Positions 1 through 13,659 of a stretch of DNA of 64,000 nucleotides are shown in pieces. Position 1 is the stretch's first letter. Every line of letters starts with the position of its first letter. The translations under genes were made by a program, and so were the position numbers. The DNA is from Fratercula arctica (lineage: Eukaryota; Chordata; Aves; Charadriiformes; Alcidae), in assembly GCA_947846985.1 (NCBI GenBank), contig CANTUZ010000001.1, forward strand, positions 7,860,004-7,924,003. The letters run 5' to 3'. Under the pieces are notes generated by a model. It saw only the letters and a list, made by a program, of their open reading frames with translations. It was not told the origin of the DNA and ran no database searches.

Positions 1-3000
1 TCCCTGCCTTCCTCTTCTGAGAGCCATGTTATTTGAGTCAGTGAGACAACAGGAAGGAATCGGTCAAAAAAAAAAAAAAAAGAAAAAGAAAGAGAGAACT
101 CCTCCTTGTCCATCTTGCTGTACATTTAACAACTTCTGAAACATTCATATACACTTATTGACCTAAGAATATCTGTTTTGAAAGTTCACCTTAAATAGAC
201 GTGGTGCGTATCATCACTTGCTGTTCAGGCTCGGCACTGGGAAGGATACATCCATGGTGAGACGCCTTCACGAAAGGTCTGTGTGCAATTTCCTAAGCTG
301 CTTATGAGCCAAAATTTTTAACATAAATCTGGATGTATCAGTGCAAATGCATTTCAAAAATGGTACTGGGAGGTTTTGAAAACTCAATCTGAAACAAAGA
401 ATTACGTAGATGTGCACTGGAAGTTAAAATAACATTACTGTAATCGGCGATGGTACTGTTAGCAAGGAAGGTATTGACTATTCAAGACTATTACATTGCA
501 AATGCAAAAAAATATTCTGCTGTAAAGAATAAAATGCTTTTTTTTTCCTCCAAACTCTATTTATTTTAACTGGCATATGAAGTGCATTGTGTTTTCAATT
601 AATTTAAAATGCCATTTTAAAATTATTTCCCTTGGAACAGTCTGCAGGGAACAGTCCTACCAGTAAATAGCAAACTGGATAGCCAAGTACATGATTTTTC
701 CCTTAATGGGTAAGAGCAAACTTACCATTACTGCCCACAATACAGTTAAGATTTTTATCGTTTAAAAGATTGTTTAATTTCAACAGAGCACCTTCAGCTT
801 TGCTACCATTTGTAATTAAATATTTAGTTGTGTAGTAAATTAAGCATGTCATGATCTCTGCAAAGTAGTTCTCCGTTTACTGCTGCATAAATGTTTTACA
901 AGCTGCTGTATTGTTTCTAGTAAATTAATAATGAAGATTTAGATTTTAACTGATTAATAATCTAATTTAGTATTTAGGAGGAATCTAATTTAGGACTGGA
1001 AATAAAATTGAGGTAAACATCTCTGGCACTGATCCTAATCCTGTGACAAAGTTACCAAGTGATAAAGAAAAAACAAGTCAGGGTAAAAGAAATTAAGAGG
1101 TCAGAACTTCTAGGAGAAGCATTTCCCCGTGAAAATTGAAAATGCTTTCTAAACTGCAGCGTGCTTGCACTTGACTTCTCCTGCCATATCACAACTGGTC
1201 AGTACAAATTTTATACAGCAAATAATTGCATGAATTTGTAAGATTCCTGCAAGAATATGAATTTGGCATAACCAAAGAACTACCTAAACTACCTGGCTTA
1301 AAGCAAGTTTATGGTGGCATAGTAGAAATACTGTAAAACTGCCTCGAATATTACTTCTATTTCTGGTGCCCATAGAAGAACAAGGAGAAGTATGTTAGGA
1401 AAGAACAACAAGAAGAAGTATGTTAGGAAATGTTCAAAAGTAGAATGGCCTAAATAAGTCATTGTGAGGAGGGATGGAAAAGCTCAACACATTTAGGGTT
1501 GTGGATAACTGTGCTGTCGCAATTAGATACTATGAAAATATGGCAATGACAGGATATTAAAAACTTTGTGCGTTCTAAAAATTGGTGACGTGGTTGGGAC
1601 TGATCAAGTTTAATGTCAAAGTAAGGTACAGTGTGCAGAGGAAGGAAAATTAACTATCAGAAACAGCTAATAAGGAGAGATGCCGCCCAGCTTGCCTTTC
1701 CTTCTACAGCATGAAGGCCTGAAGGTTGGGCTTGCGCAGTTATAGCATCTGAGAGCCTCCTGTTCGAAGCCTTCTATAATGCTGTTTGGGGTGAACAGCT
1801 CTGGTTTTGCTGTATGTGGCTGTATCTTCAACACTTAAAGCTCTGACTTGAGGCAGTAACTGTAATTATAAATCAACTCTTCATAGCTTCATCTGGTTGC
1901 CTCCTGATGTTGCGATGGAATTCTTCATCAAGAACAATTGGCAGTAACTGTGCAGATTTTACTTTTTGTATCTACCATTTTTAATTTCATACTTTTCCAG
2001 GACATTTGCTGTCAGTAGTACCCTTGTGTCAGTAATCCTTTTTGGCTTTTAGCAAGTAAAAGTTTAATCCAAAAACTGAAACACTTAGGTTTGATTTTGG
2101 ATGTGTATGTGAAACGTTATGGCTTGTGTTTTAGAGGATTCCCCTGGGTTCATCCAATAGTCCTTTTTGGCCATTCTTTTATTACAGTATAAAGTAAAAA
2201 TGTGGCTCTATCACAAATTTTCTGGTACGAATGACTTGAGTAGAAACACCATGGTTTATCAAGGACCAGAACCTGTCCTGCTGTGTACAAATAGGTCATA
2301 TTTGTTGAGTGGAGAGAAGATTATTTTAATTGACATAATTAACTTTTCTTGTGATTATCTTAGGCTTGAAAATGCATTTTGCTCTTTCCCAATTACAGCT
2401 TTTTCTCTGATAGAGCTAAACATGCTGTGTATAATAATGAAGGTGGTTTTGGAAGGACTTAATGTATATAATTGGAAACTAAGATGAGGTACTCTTCTAT
2501 CAGCAGGGGGGTTGGAGAGCCGGGCTGTATAATTGAAGTACAGTGTAATGGGATTACCTACAATTTTTAAACATTGCTTTCATTAAGGAAAATAATAAGC
2601 ATATTTATTAAATATAGTCTCTGCTTGGGACAATATTTGTTATTATGAAAAAGCTTTTGTAATTAAGCTTGGGTATAAAAATGTATCGAACACACTACAT
2701 CAGTTTCTGGAAAATGCTTTTGTGCATAAAATTTCACTAAAATAGAAAGAGCTTTCACAGCAGCGGCAGTTAGCCAGATATTAGTATAGCTCACATCTAG
2801 CATTCACTGTAAATTTTTCTATGTGCTTTCAATTTAGTCAAGGTCAAATCAAAAGAAAAGTCATAGTCAAATACACTTAAACATTTATCTTTATGAAAGC
2901 CTTCAACGATTCTGCTGTTTTTCATGGTTATACTTACTGGAAATAAAGGCTAGATTTTTTTCTAAAGAGTATTTTCATGCTGAAGCTACAGAAGTATGAT

Positions 3001-3495
3001 GTTTTAGGAATTATGATATGGGTATCTATGACCCAAATTTTGCAGGCGGCTGCATAAAATTCTCCTAGGAGTTCTTCTTGTCCTTAAATATGCATCTGTG
3101 AAAATCTCCATAAAAATAGAAAGCATTTTCAAACTCTTTAAAGCATTTTAAATGTGATTGCTATGTTGGTGCTTGGGATATAATATGGTGGTCCCTCTGG
3201 ATGCTCTTTCATTTCTTTTCATTATCACTTTCGAGGATTCCTCTTCAGAAAAGCACGACATTAAAGTGTGTAGCTACTTTCCTTAATCAAAGCTTGTATT
3301 GAAAAGAACTACCTTCAACAAGCGTTGCAAATCCTTCTAGATTACTTCCAGGAGTTCTCCTATGGCAGTGCCTAGGACATGTTATTCATTGGGTCATAAG
3401 GTATATCTTTAGATAAAGGATATATATATGGATTGGGATTTGCCTATACTGTGAGTATACATCTTGGATTAAAGGTTTCTTCTGTCATACTGTAC
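1..3495. other. AT-rich noncoding sequence
   Basis: No gene, RNA or recognisable repeat is visible here. The sequence is AT-rich, with an A tract at about 66-80 and a small imperfect duplication at about 1385-1435 (the block 'gaagtatgttaggaaa' occurs twice). A 106-codon open frame at 2167-2487 starts without an ATG context, is AT-rich in all codon positions and has no splice or homology support, so I treat it as chance. Confidence 0.5.
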
Positions 3496-3499
3496 GTAT

Positions 3500-4045
3500 A
3501 TAAAAAAGCTGTTTCTTCCTCCAGACCTTCCCATTGTTCTCAGGGACCTGGGATTGCTGAAGACCAGCCTTAATAGTAAAGAACAAGGTGAAGAAGGCAT
3601 GGAGTACCTCAGCCATGTCTTCTATCACCAGGTCCCCTGCCCCATTCAGCAGCGGGCCCATGTCTTCCTCTGTCTCCCTTTTGCTGCTGAAGTACCCATA
3701 GAAGCCTTTCTTGTTGCCTTTCATGTCCATTGTCAGATATAGCTCCAAACGGCCTTTGTCTTTCCTAACCCCATCCCTCCATACTCAGACAGTGTCTCCA
3801 TATTCCTCCCAGGTCCCTTGTCCCTGCTTTTGCCCTTGTATGCTTTTTTTTTTATATCTGAGTTTTGTTGGGGGCTCCCTTTTCATCCATGCTCTTCCTG
3901 CTACATTTGCTTAACCTCCTCTCATTGGCATAGACCATTCTGAAACTTGGGGGAGATGATGTTTGAAAAATTACCAGCTTTCCTGGACCCTTTTTCTGTC
4001 CAGGACTGTATCCCATGGGATTCTTCCAAGCAGATCCCAAGAAAA
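3500..4045 (-). mobile_element. CR1 LINE fragment, ORF2 linker region, minus strand
   Basis: Read on the minus strand, about 3485-3748 encodes a stretch with CR1 ORF2 hallmarks from between the endonuclease and reverse transcriptase domains. It includes 'MKGNKKGFYGYFSSKR' followed by 'GPLLNGAGDLV' and then 'QVPENNGKVW'. The plus-strand text continues with the complement of the upstream linker to about 4045, where similarity fades. Frame breaks and diverged codons show an old, dead, 5'- and 3'-truncated copy. Family assignment rests on recalled CR1 protein patterns; the outer edges are approximate. Confidence 0.8.
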
Positions 4046-4049
4046 AAAT

Positions 4050-7000
4050 AGTCATAGATTTGTCTTATGTGTGGTGCTCATTTTCAAGCATTTTATTGCT
4101 AGAGGAAGTTCAGGTCCGGTCTCCAGAATCACTTGCCACGCTGAGAAATGACAGAATGATGCCAACTCATATAAATCTGTACAAGTTCTTCTTGAGGGAA
4201 TGTATAAAAATGGAAAATCTAATCTTGCATACTAGGTAAAAATATCAACCTTTAATCACAGCTCTACCTGGCTTCTTCTCAGATGCAGATTTTTTTTTTT
4301 TTTTTTCTTCTTTTTGCTTCATTATTGCTAAGAATGATTTTCCTCTTGCAAGGAAAAATCTTTTGGAAGCAGGAGCTGAAGAATTCCAAGAAAAAAGCTC
4401 ATGTCATTTGTATGCATAAGAGAAATTATAGGACATCAAGAAAGAGGGAAATATAAAATCTGGAATACACAGTTAAACACTAACTCATTTTTAACTGTTT
4501 TAGCTGCGTTTGCCTCAGGGTTGTCTCTTTGCCAAGACCTCTCACAAAGAGCTTTGCCTTTGTGTCAGTATTTTGTAACTTAAGAGTAATTTGCAAAACC
4601 TGGCAACACCATATCCCCTCCCTTTTCCCAGGTGGAGGGTTGTTTAATATTTTCCATCCCAGCTTTCAGCAAGTTCTCCATTATCTTGTGCTTGCTAGTG
4701 ACATTCCCACACATCTCTCAAAAGTTTCTTTTACTCCCCTGACACCTTTCCTCTTTTCATTATCTTCACATAAATTTGGCCAGTTAGACCACATAGTAAA
4801 AGTTTCCTATTTTTGCCTTTAACCGTGTCATGCTGAAGTAACTTCAGATTCTGATACTGACAACAGAAGTGAAGGAGATTTTTCCTCTGTTGAAGAGTGC
4901 GGGGATGTTCAAGCCCATAATATAATGAGGAAAAATGCTATCTTGATTATGGCAAAATTAATTTTTTTTTTTTTTTTTTTTGAAGCAGGTTAGAAACAAG
5001 AAAATACAGTGTTGTTGAAAAGAAAATATAGTATTGTTGATTCTGGGTTGCAACAGAGTTAATGAGGGCAATAGTTCCATAGTTATTTGTCTTTTCTGGC
5101 TTAGTCATGATGTTGAAGTCACAACAATTTTTCAGTAGACTGAATGTCTCAGAAGACAGAGCATCAAGGTGCCTTGCAGATGCCTGGCTGTAGTTTGTTC
5201 ACCCAGTTCATCCCTCCTTCCTTCCATTCCTGCTAATGAAACTCTCCATTCTGACAGTTCACTGGCCCCGATTAAAACATCTACCCACTTCAAAAACACA
5301 GATTTGATAATCATTTCCAATAAATGAGTCAATTGGCCCAATTTCTGGAGTCAGATTCTGACTTCACCAGGAATTTGAGAGACCACTTATTACAGTTGTT
5401 TTACTTGCCTCCAACTTGAAGACATTATTTCATGTAACAGGCTGAATTGGATGACTTTTGCTTTGTAGCGTAGGCACCAGTTTCCAACAGGCTGCTGAGT
5501 CTGAAGAGTTTGAACGGGTGATGTGAAGGAAGATGAGATGTTATTGGTAATCAGGGTGAGAAAATCCACTCACTGACAAAATTGTTTTTTCTTAAAATCT
5601 TGTGTATTAAAGATGAGGAGCAGCTGGAATTGAATGAGAAGCTGACAGGAGAAGGGAGAAGGGAACGCAGAATCAAACTCGATTGCTTATTTGGATGTGG
5701 AGTTTGGTTTTTAAATTTTCCTTCTTCGGTATGAGAGGGCATTATGTTCAGAGATGCAAAGTATGACTGCCAATTTGCCAGACAGTCTTCCCTGTTTTGG
5801 AAGAGGTATGTTTAGACAGTGCAAAGTGGGTTGCATGGTGAAATCCTTTGTTTATGGGTAATATTTCTGGCTCCTGTGGGAGCTGAATTGAAATGAGGAA
5901 ACTACAAGACAGGAGTTAGGAACAGGAATACTGAGTTCAGTTTGGAATCATGCCAGCTAAATGCAATTAAATAGATTAGGACCTAAGAAGACGACACAAA
6001 AAGTTCACTGTAGGTGCCAACTGAAAGGACAGGAAAGGGCAAAATATAACCAGGGGAGACTATACGGAAGAGAGGGAGAAAGAGCAAGAACGTTGGAGCG
6101 TGAACAAACAACAGAGATGACAAAGGCAGGCACTCGCTAAGGGAAACTGGAAATCTTTAAGGTAGGATTGAAATGCATAGAAAACATTTCTGAGAAAAAA
6201 AGATACTGTGTAAATACCCTTATATTTATAATGTAGGAGGTTGTTAGTAACCTGCGCAGAAGTAAGATCAATAAAATAAAGGGATCGGAACTCCCAACCT
6301 GGGAAACGCCACACTGGAGACGTCAGAGAGGAAACTGAGATGCTGAGGATGCACAGGAGGATGCTGGTTTTGGGGCTGCCATATGTAATTTCAAATAAAG
6401 ACACTGTCAATTCTTGTCTTAAAATTGTTTCGTCATTTTTTTTCAGATTATGGTGTTAGTTATATCTTTTTCATTACTCATTAATACTTGTTTCCCCAAG
6501 TACTTAAAATCCGTCTAAACAAAAACTTGTAGTTCTAAGGAGAAAAATGTGCACTTCAGTAAAATTATAAGTAATGATAAGTAATTTTCATGAGTTATGG
6601 ATAACAAAATTACATAATTGTACTTCATCATATATGACAGAATCAGAAATCCCAGTGAGTGAAAGATAATTTTCAATAGTTCCATGACTTTCTTGATTGT
6701 TCCCCTTTCCCCTTGATTTTCTGAGTAGGTTTAAGTGCTGTGGACTAGTTTTTCTGATCATTTAATGGAACAAGTGTGGTAGAGAGGCTAAGTGAACTTG
6801 GTAATGAATCCAGAATACGAGACTTGAGCTGAGGCTGTGCCAAAAGTTGCACCCAGTTTGCTGAAACGCTGATGAGTAACTATTCATTTAGACTGAGCTA
6901 TGAAAGGACGAACCAGACCATTGCAAAGATATACCCATGAGTACTTCTGGCAATAGATGCTGCCTTTCCTTAGTCTCATGAGATTGCTAGCCTGGGGAAG

Positions 7001-7795
7001 GACCTTTTATGGCTAGTTATTTTACAGCTTATTTGTCAACAGAGGCGGTGATAAAAAGCAAGCTATACTTTCAACATGACCATTTACCAGATTAGCAAAG
7101 TGCTTGCTAAGCAAAGTTACAATGACTGTAAATTGTGTTTCAACTAGTTCCATATTCTGATTTGCAAATGTCTTCAAAAAACCACCTTTCCATTAGAAAA
7201 TACCTCCCGGTAATAGTTTTAATTATTTTTTTTTATTGTTTTTTTTTTTTTTAATATTTCAAAATGAATTTATTCAGGCTACTGCTCGTTTGTTGGAAGC
7301 ATTGTCAAGTGACATCGCACTGTGGTTGCTGTGAGAATGTCTCTGCAATTCACAAAACTTGTGTTTCATTTTGCCTTGGAACAAAAACACATTTTGGAAA
7401 AAATGGCTTTTGACAGATGGGATTGCTCTGGAGCCAGCTGCATTGAGTAGCAGGATGCCATGCAAGCAAGTAGCTGAACAGCGCGCATTTATTCAGGTCT
7501 ATGAGTGGAGTCAGTTAATGAGGACAAATCTGTTATGCTGCAAGCTTGAGACACCCGGGCTCCAACAGTACCTGCTTGCTGACGAGACTTCATCTTCTGT
7601 GTGCAACATAAGAAGTAAGAAGTTATTTCTAAATGAAAAGCTTTGACAGCTAGATAATATTTACGCCTGTCTATATCCTAAAAAATGAAGTCTGGGGAAT
7701 TCCATTACCCTTTAGTTGGTTTCCAGCACTGATAAGCGACGTTTCTGAAATGTTATCTAGAATATATAGGATGTTGACTGCCTATTGGTATTTTC
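4050..7795. other. Noncoding sequence, no assigned feature
   Basis: Mostly unique-looking AT-rich DNA. It holds T tracts at about 4290-4306 and 4962-4981 and a small duplication at about 5003-5040 ('gaaaata.agt.ttgttga' twice). The minus-strand open frames at 5132-5341 and 6060-6410 have no supporting homology. I see no RNA gene or promoter. Confidence 0.45.
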
Positions 7796-7797
7796 TC

Positions 7798-8175
7798 ATA
7801 GAATAATTTAGCACCATTCAAGAATCGAATCAAATAGAATAGTTCAATTGGAAGGGACCTGCAACGATCATCTAGTCCAACTGCCTGACCACTTCAGGGC
7901 TGACCAAAAGTTAAAGTGTGTTGTTAAGAGCGTTGTCCAAATGCCTCTGACACACTGCCAGGCTTGGGGCATCGACCCCTCTCTAGGAAGCCTGTTCCGG
8001 GGTTTGACCACCCTCTCGGTAAAGAAATGCTTCCTCGTGTCCAGTCTAAACCTCCCCTGGTGCAGCTTTGAATGATTCCCACATGTCCTATCACTGGATC
8101 CCAGGGAGAAGAGCTCAGCAGCAATAGCTTGATCATCCCACCCAGTCTGATTTTACGGGACGAGGGCAATAACAT
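7798..8175 (-). mobile_element. CR1 LINE 3' end, minus strand
   Basis: The left edge carries the complement of the CR1 terminus ('ggaagggacctgcaacgatc', then 'atctagtccaact'). Rightward follows the complement of the ORF2 tail and 3' region, including 'aagaaatgcttcctcgtgtc' and 'cctgttccggggtttgacca'. These motifs fix the family and orientation. The copy is heavily 5'-truncated at about 380 bp and moderately diverged. It has no coding capacity. Confidence 0.88.
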
Positions 8176-8328
8176 TGTAAAATTCTTTTAACGGCCTTAG
8201 CTGGTAGTTTCAAAACTGGGTAAAAATCTCGAGTGTCTGTTTTTTAGGGTATTATCCTGAAAGACTGAAGTATTGACTTTTCAGAAAGACAGATCCTTTG
8301 ATGTCTTTTACAAGGTATTTTGCATTGC

Positions 8329-8352
8329 AAAAAAAAAAAAAAAAAAAAAAAA
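8329..8352. repeat. A24 homopolymer
   Basis: An uninterrupted run of 24 A. No identifiable retrocopy lies directly 5' of it, so it may be a simple repeat or the tail of an undetected old insertion. Confidence 0.9.
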
Positions 8353-8672
8353 GCCAAAAGATTTAATCCCTATTGGAGCAGGTCAGGCTATGTCAGATTT
8401 CCGAGCTGTTATCTGAAGGAAGTGGAATGAGTGGTTGCAACTTTTTTTGTTTTGAGGTCTTGTATGATGACAATCTGCATTATAAACACTGTTTGGAGAA
8501 TCTTTTTCTAGTAGTGCTTTGTGAACCTGTGCACCTTTATGCATTTTTCTCTCGTTGTGGGAGTTGTTACCCACCATGGTGCACAGTAGTTTTCCACTGA
8601 ATTACCACAGAGATTTACTGCAGCTGTCCCCAACCTTCCTGTGCTTTTTTGTCTTGCCAGTCTGCTTAGATT

Positions 8673-8674
<2 letters not shown>

Positions 8675-8703
<29 letters not shown>
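8675..8703. repeat. T29 homopolymer
   Basis: An uninterrupted run of 29 T. It generates the long Phe or Lys runs in the open frames crossing it on either strand, which are therefore not genes. Confidence 0.9.
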
Positions 8704-8709
8704 GTTCTT

Positions 8710-11700
8710 AAAACCATGTTTCATTTTATACATAGCAGGGATTTTGGTTTTGCAGATAATAGGAGGATCTTCACGCAGCCTTGAAACACACTGGAGAGAT
8801 GCATACTGCTGTCTTATTGTGATTAATCAAGATTCAATACGGAATACTTGGCATCAAGCCGTTTTCTGTAATTGCTAATAAGAGGAGCATTATCACCAGT
8901 ACCAAACCATACAAATATAGATTAATATTCTTCCACAGTTAAATTGTGAGCAAAACCTGATTGTTTAATTGATACTAAAATACTTCAAATATTTAAAAGA
9001 TAGTTACAATTGGATGGCGTCCTTTAATGTGCATGCGTATTCTTCATAAATTATCATACAGAGGTAAAAATAAGTCTATGGCACAGATCATTCATCACTC
9101 ATCATTTTATTCGTGCTGTCACCATTTAAACTTTCTCTTTGCAGAGCAGATAATAGGCAATCAGTCAGTAATTTAGGATGGCTTCTGATCAAAATTTCAC
9201 ATCAAAGTTGAAGACTTTTTTCTTTTTTTTTTTTTTTAAAAAAGAAATCTTGTGAAATACAAATTTTCTCATCTCTTAGGTAACAAGAACTGAAATAAAC
9301 CTTTATAAAGATTTATAATAAAGAACAGAATAAATATTAATAAAAAATCCAAATCTAAAGTCATTTGGTACAGTATACTGTTTACTAGGCAAATATAATG
9401 TGGATTGCTAAAAAGAAAACTCACACTTAAAAAGAATATACGTAGAAAAATATTCAAATCTCATTCAGGTCCTTTTTCATTGACGTTTCTTGTTAAATTC
9501 AATTTCCCTGTGAAGATGTCATTAAAAAAAATCCAGCCAGTATGAGTCTTACCCCACTTACTGAGTTTAACAAACAGACCTCAGTGAATTTAATCTGGGA
9601 AAGAGTTGTCAACATGCAACGCATATGTGCGCCTAGATATGAAATGGCAAATCCCAATGCGTGCTAAAAGACTTAACCTGTTGTTTGCACAGAGAGAAAG
9701 GCACTAAGGATATTTGACAATATTAGTCGCGCTAAATTATTCTATACCTAGGCATCCCTATGTAATCTGCGTAACGAAAAATTTGCAAGATCCATTTCTC
9801 TGTGTGTGATTTTGGCCCAGAACACACGAAGCGCAAAATTTGTATTTGTAAACCTGACGCGCGCTGGAGAGGCAATTGGTGCATGAGGACATGTTTGGTT
9901 TGTTCCAATCTTCTCTCCAGGTTCTTCTCGTCTGTTTCCTCTTCCACTTCTGAGTTGCCGTCTGGGCTGCCAGCTCTTCACAGCTGGAAGCTGTCTTTTT
10001 GTTGCACTTTTTGTGCTGTGGGTCCTTACAATCTGTTGGATGAGTCTACACCTGCGGCTCTGAGTGATGACAGGTGGAATATTTATTAGGGTAAAAACAC
10101 CTTCATGTCTTGAATAGCCATACTTTATTTAACTAGTTAGGTTTAATTAGTCTATGGTCAGAGGAGAAAAATGTTCCACACATGCACACTGTTTGGTAAG
10201 ATCTGCATAGTTTAATTTTTAGCCATGGACAGCAGCGTATTCTGAGGTCTGGGTTCACCTCACTCAGTCTTAAGGGAAGAACACAATCACATCGCTCCAG
10301 TCAGTGGAGAAAATTGGATTCAGGTGTGATTCATATTTACACATGCTGAATTACTCCCTGGAAATGCTTTATTCACCATATGGGGAGACAAAGTTGACTA
10401 GGCTCCTAACACAGGCAATTAAAATTAGCTGAAATCTGTCCAGGTCCTACTGTACACATCTACTCCTCTTTCACCTCTTTTCTCTTCCTCCCTCACAAAG
10501 ATGAGACTGTTACAGGGAACACCGTGCTCCTCTGTAGCATTTGGCATAATACCTGCTGAGCAAACTTCCACCTGTCATGCTTTCCTGTCTGAAGCCTTCT
10601 ATGAAATCACACAGTATTTTTACGTGCCTCTATGACTAGTCCTAGCATACATGTGGTAGCAGATCTTTGTGGTGAATAATGGGAACAATCTTGCAAACTC
10701 TGGATTTCCTGGGGAACAAACCTTACGTCAGTAGTTTTCTCATTGCCTTTTCCTAAAATTAGGCAAGGAAACCCCAACAACCGGTTGGCAGAAAGTCAAA
10801 ATGCCAATAGAAAATGTGTCAACACTAGTAAAAAGTGCATATGGACATCTTGAATATGATGCTGCGTTTCCTGTAGTATCCACGGTAGATGAATTGAGAA
10901 AAAATTATATTTTGAATGTCAGATTGAGTGAGGTCACAAACCTCAGCCACTGCATTCGGTGCTTCTTCAGCAGTTCAGAAATAGGAATCGTAATCAGTGT
11001 GCTAGGTGTCTGTGTTTAATGCAAAATTTATTCCACATCTTAGGTGGTTATATATGACCGAACTATTGATTTTAATGGTATCTGTCAGAATTTAGCTGCT
11101 CATTCACACGTGTGATGTACCTTGATCATTTGCAGGCAGGCACATGCCTCTTTAAGACTCGTTTCCTGTGTAGATAATATACTGCAGTTCCCTGGAGTCC
11201 TTATATGCATATCACAAAAGCCGGCACAAACAACAGGCTTGCTAATAACTAAAACAAGTGATTAATATTAATTCCTATACTCCACTTTTGTCAAAGGTTT
11301 TGGAACCAGCATTTTTTTTTTCATCCTGGGAGAACATAAAATAGGAATACAAATTCTAGGATGCCTATGTAGCAGTCTCCGTTTATGTCAGAAGTTGCTA
11401 TTTTTTAACTTACTTGCAGAATAAAACTGGTACATTGACAGGGTTTCTTTCTCCTTGTTTTACTCTAAACAGGTTTCCCTCGTATTTTTTCTTTAAGAAG
11501 AAAAAAAAAGAGTATATGGCGCTACATATTCACTACAGATAAATTATAATAGCTATTATGATACTTTTTAAAAAATATATAGTACAGGTAAACAACAAAA
11601 ATATATTCCTGACCATACTTTTATATAAGAACTAATTATGTGCCAAGACCTCCTCATTCCCCATCTCCTTTTTTGTATCTTGTTTCATTTTTCCTTATTT

Positions 11701-12440
11701 GGAAACGTCACCAGTATGTGACTGAGATGAAAAAAGATGATGTACACTTGGTACTTCATAATAAAGGATTTGTACTTCTATAGAAGATATTCAATAGCTA
11801 ATTAGAACAAAGCAGCTGATCTTTCGTAAAAATAACATCTTTAAATGTTCCAGTGAAAAGTTAGGTTATACTTACTACAGCACCGTCTGGAAGACTTCCT
11901 GAGCAGCACAACTGGAATATCAAAATAAAGATTTATTGTCATTATTATTTTAAAAACAAACAAACAAATAAATGAATAATTTATGCTCTCCCATCTCAAA
12001 AAGGTTAATATATAGTTTTCAGCTTGTCAGTGGCTTGCCTTGTAAGCCCTGTATAAATTGCAGAATCAACAACAGTGGAAACACGAGTTTGTTCCAATGA
12101 GGATCTGGGTTTTTTCTATTATTTATGACTGTTACTATCTAGTTGTTTGGGTTTTTTTAAAGCAAATTTAGAGACTTGGAATTCCCTTTACTTTTTGTAA
12201 ACTCCTGAAATGTCTAGTAAAACAGGTTTGTATCCGTTTATGATCATGTCTAGATTTCGAGGTCTGGAAACAGCAGTGCTGTACCCTTCAGATCCATCCT
12301 AATTCTTCTGTATTTAAATGTGATTGTCCAGGAGATATTTCACTAATGAAATCATTCAGACACCTTTGGTTTCTATAAAATGGTATCTTTTAGAAATTAA
12401 TTTGAAGGAAAAAAAAAGTCAAGCATGTGAAGAACTGCAT
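8710..12440. other. AT-rich noncoding sequence
   Basis: No gene or classified repeat is seen. A less AT-rich patch at about 9770-10090 contains a few CpGs and short open frames on both strands (9732-9947 minus, 9802-10089 plus), but without splice signals or recognisable protein. An (aaac)n-like stretch lies at about 11954-11970. Confidence 0.45.
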
Positions 12441-12444
12441 TTAT

Positions 12445-12493
12445 CTTATGTGAATAAAACCATACTGACCATACTTATGTGAATAAAACCATA
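12445..12493 (+). repeat. Short tandem duplication (20-bp unit, 29-bp period)
   Basis: The 20-mer 'cttatgtgaataaaaccata' occurs at 12445-12464 and again at 12474-12493. It directly abuts the 5' edge of the CR1 fragment that follows. Confidence 0.9.
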
Positions 12494-12496
12494 AAA

Positions 12497-12692
12497 CCAC
12501 AGCCTGCCCAGGGAGGTGGTTGAGTCACTATGCCTAGAGATATTTAAGAAACGTCTAGATTTGGCTCTTCAGGGCATGCTCTAGTGACAGAGATTATCGG
12601 GGGGGGGGAGGTTGTGTGTGTATGGTTGGACTCGATGATCTCAAAGGTCCTTTCCAACCATGAAGATTCTATGATTCTATGATTCTATGACT
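12497..12692 (+). mobile_element. CR1 LINE 3' end, plus strand
   Basis: The segment starts in the ORF2 tail/3' region ('cctgcccagggaggtggttg') and runs through the CR1 terminus ('ttggactcgatgatctcaaa', 'ggtcctttccaacc'). It closes with three copies of an 'attctatg' repeat at about 12668-12690. An 11-bp G run near 12599-12608 is an internal expansion. The copy is about 195 bp, strongly 5'-truncated and noncoding. The terminal repeat is the usual CR1 3' end. Confidence 0.93.
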
Positions 12693-12699
12693 TTTCAGT

Positions 12700-13628
12700 T
12701 GAAAAAATTGTCCTCAGGCCACACCATTCTACCAAGCAGTTCATTAGTGAGCTGAAACCTATTTCTTTTTAGGCACTGTTCTAGCAATGACTGATTTGCC
12801 TTATCTACTGATACTGTTTTTCGCATTAATCTTTGTTAAACAGATCAAGTAGTGTGTGTTCCATGATCACAGGGTACTTTTCAAATAGATGACTTCCGTA
12901 AGGTATCTGGCACTAAATACTTCAAAACACTATGTACATTTGAATTAATTAATTTAAAATATGTATACGTTTTAAGAAATATCACGTGAACGTTAATTAA
13001 AAGTCATGCTTTAATGCAAATACAGTTTAAGTCAATATTGGATACTGAATTCTTAAATGCTCAGTTGTACAGACAGCTGTACTATTAGAAGGGAAAATCC
13101 TTAATTCTTCTCTGTCTCAGTTGTGAATTAGTCCCACTGAAAGCCAGTTCCTTATTTCAAGATCTCTATATTGGTAATAGCTGACAAGATAGCTCCAAGT
13201 ACACACTGTTGACTTCAGGATCACGAAGGCTTTCCTGAGATTTATGTGGGCATAGAGAATGGAGATTGAACTTTTAGCATAAGTCTGGACTTGTTAACAG
13301 TTAAAGCAAACTTTTTATACACGGTAATGGAATAAATATGGAAATTAAGAAGGGAGGATGAATGCTGAATAAGAAATGTAATTTTTACTGTTTTTTCTTG
13401 TTTTTTTCCCTAAAGTATAAACATACTAAATTATTCAGACTGTAATAAGGGGACGTAGTGTATGATATTATATCTCTAAATCCAACCATATTATACTATT
13501 GTGGAAGATATAAAAGCTGAAAGCAAAACCCATTAAAATAGTATACTGAATGCATTGGAATATTTTTTAATCTATGGATTGTTTTAGTTCATATTCTTTT
13601 GCTCTTTTTCTTCCCACTGCTAGACAGA

Positions 13629-13659
<31 letters not shown>

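Noticed and set aside
5132..5341. Minus-strand frame resembling an exon with a 'gtgaac' donor
   Set aside because: The peptide looks plausible, but the acceptor is poor and no neighbouring exon in a matching phase was found.
6060..6410. 116-codon minus-strand frame
   Set aside because: Cys/Phe/Ser-rich translation of purine-rich DNA, with no splice or homology support.
8508..8878. 69- and 107-codon frames
   Set aside because: Both run through the T29 tract and read as Lys or Phe homopolymers.
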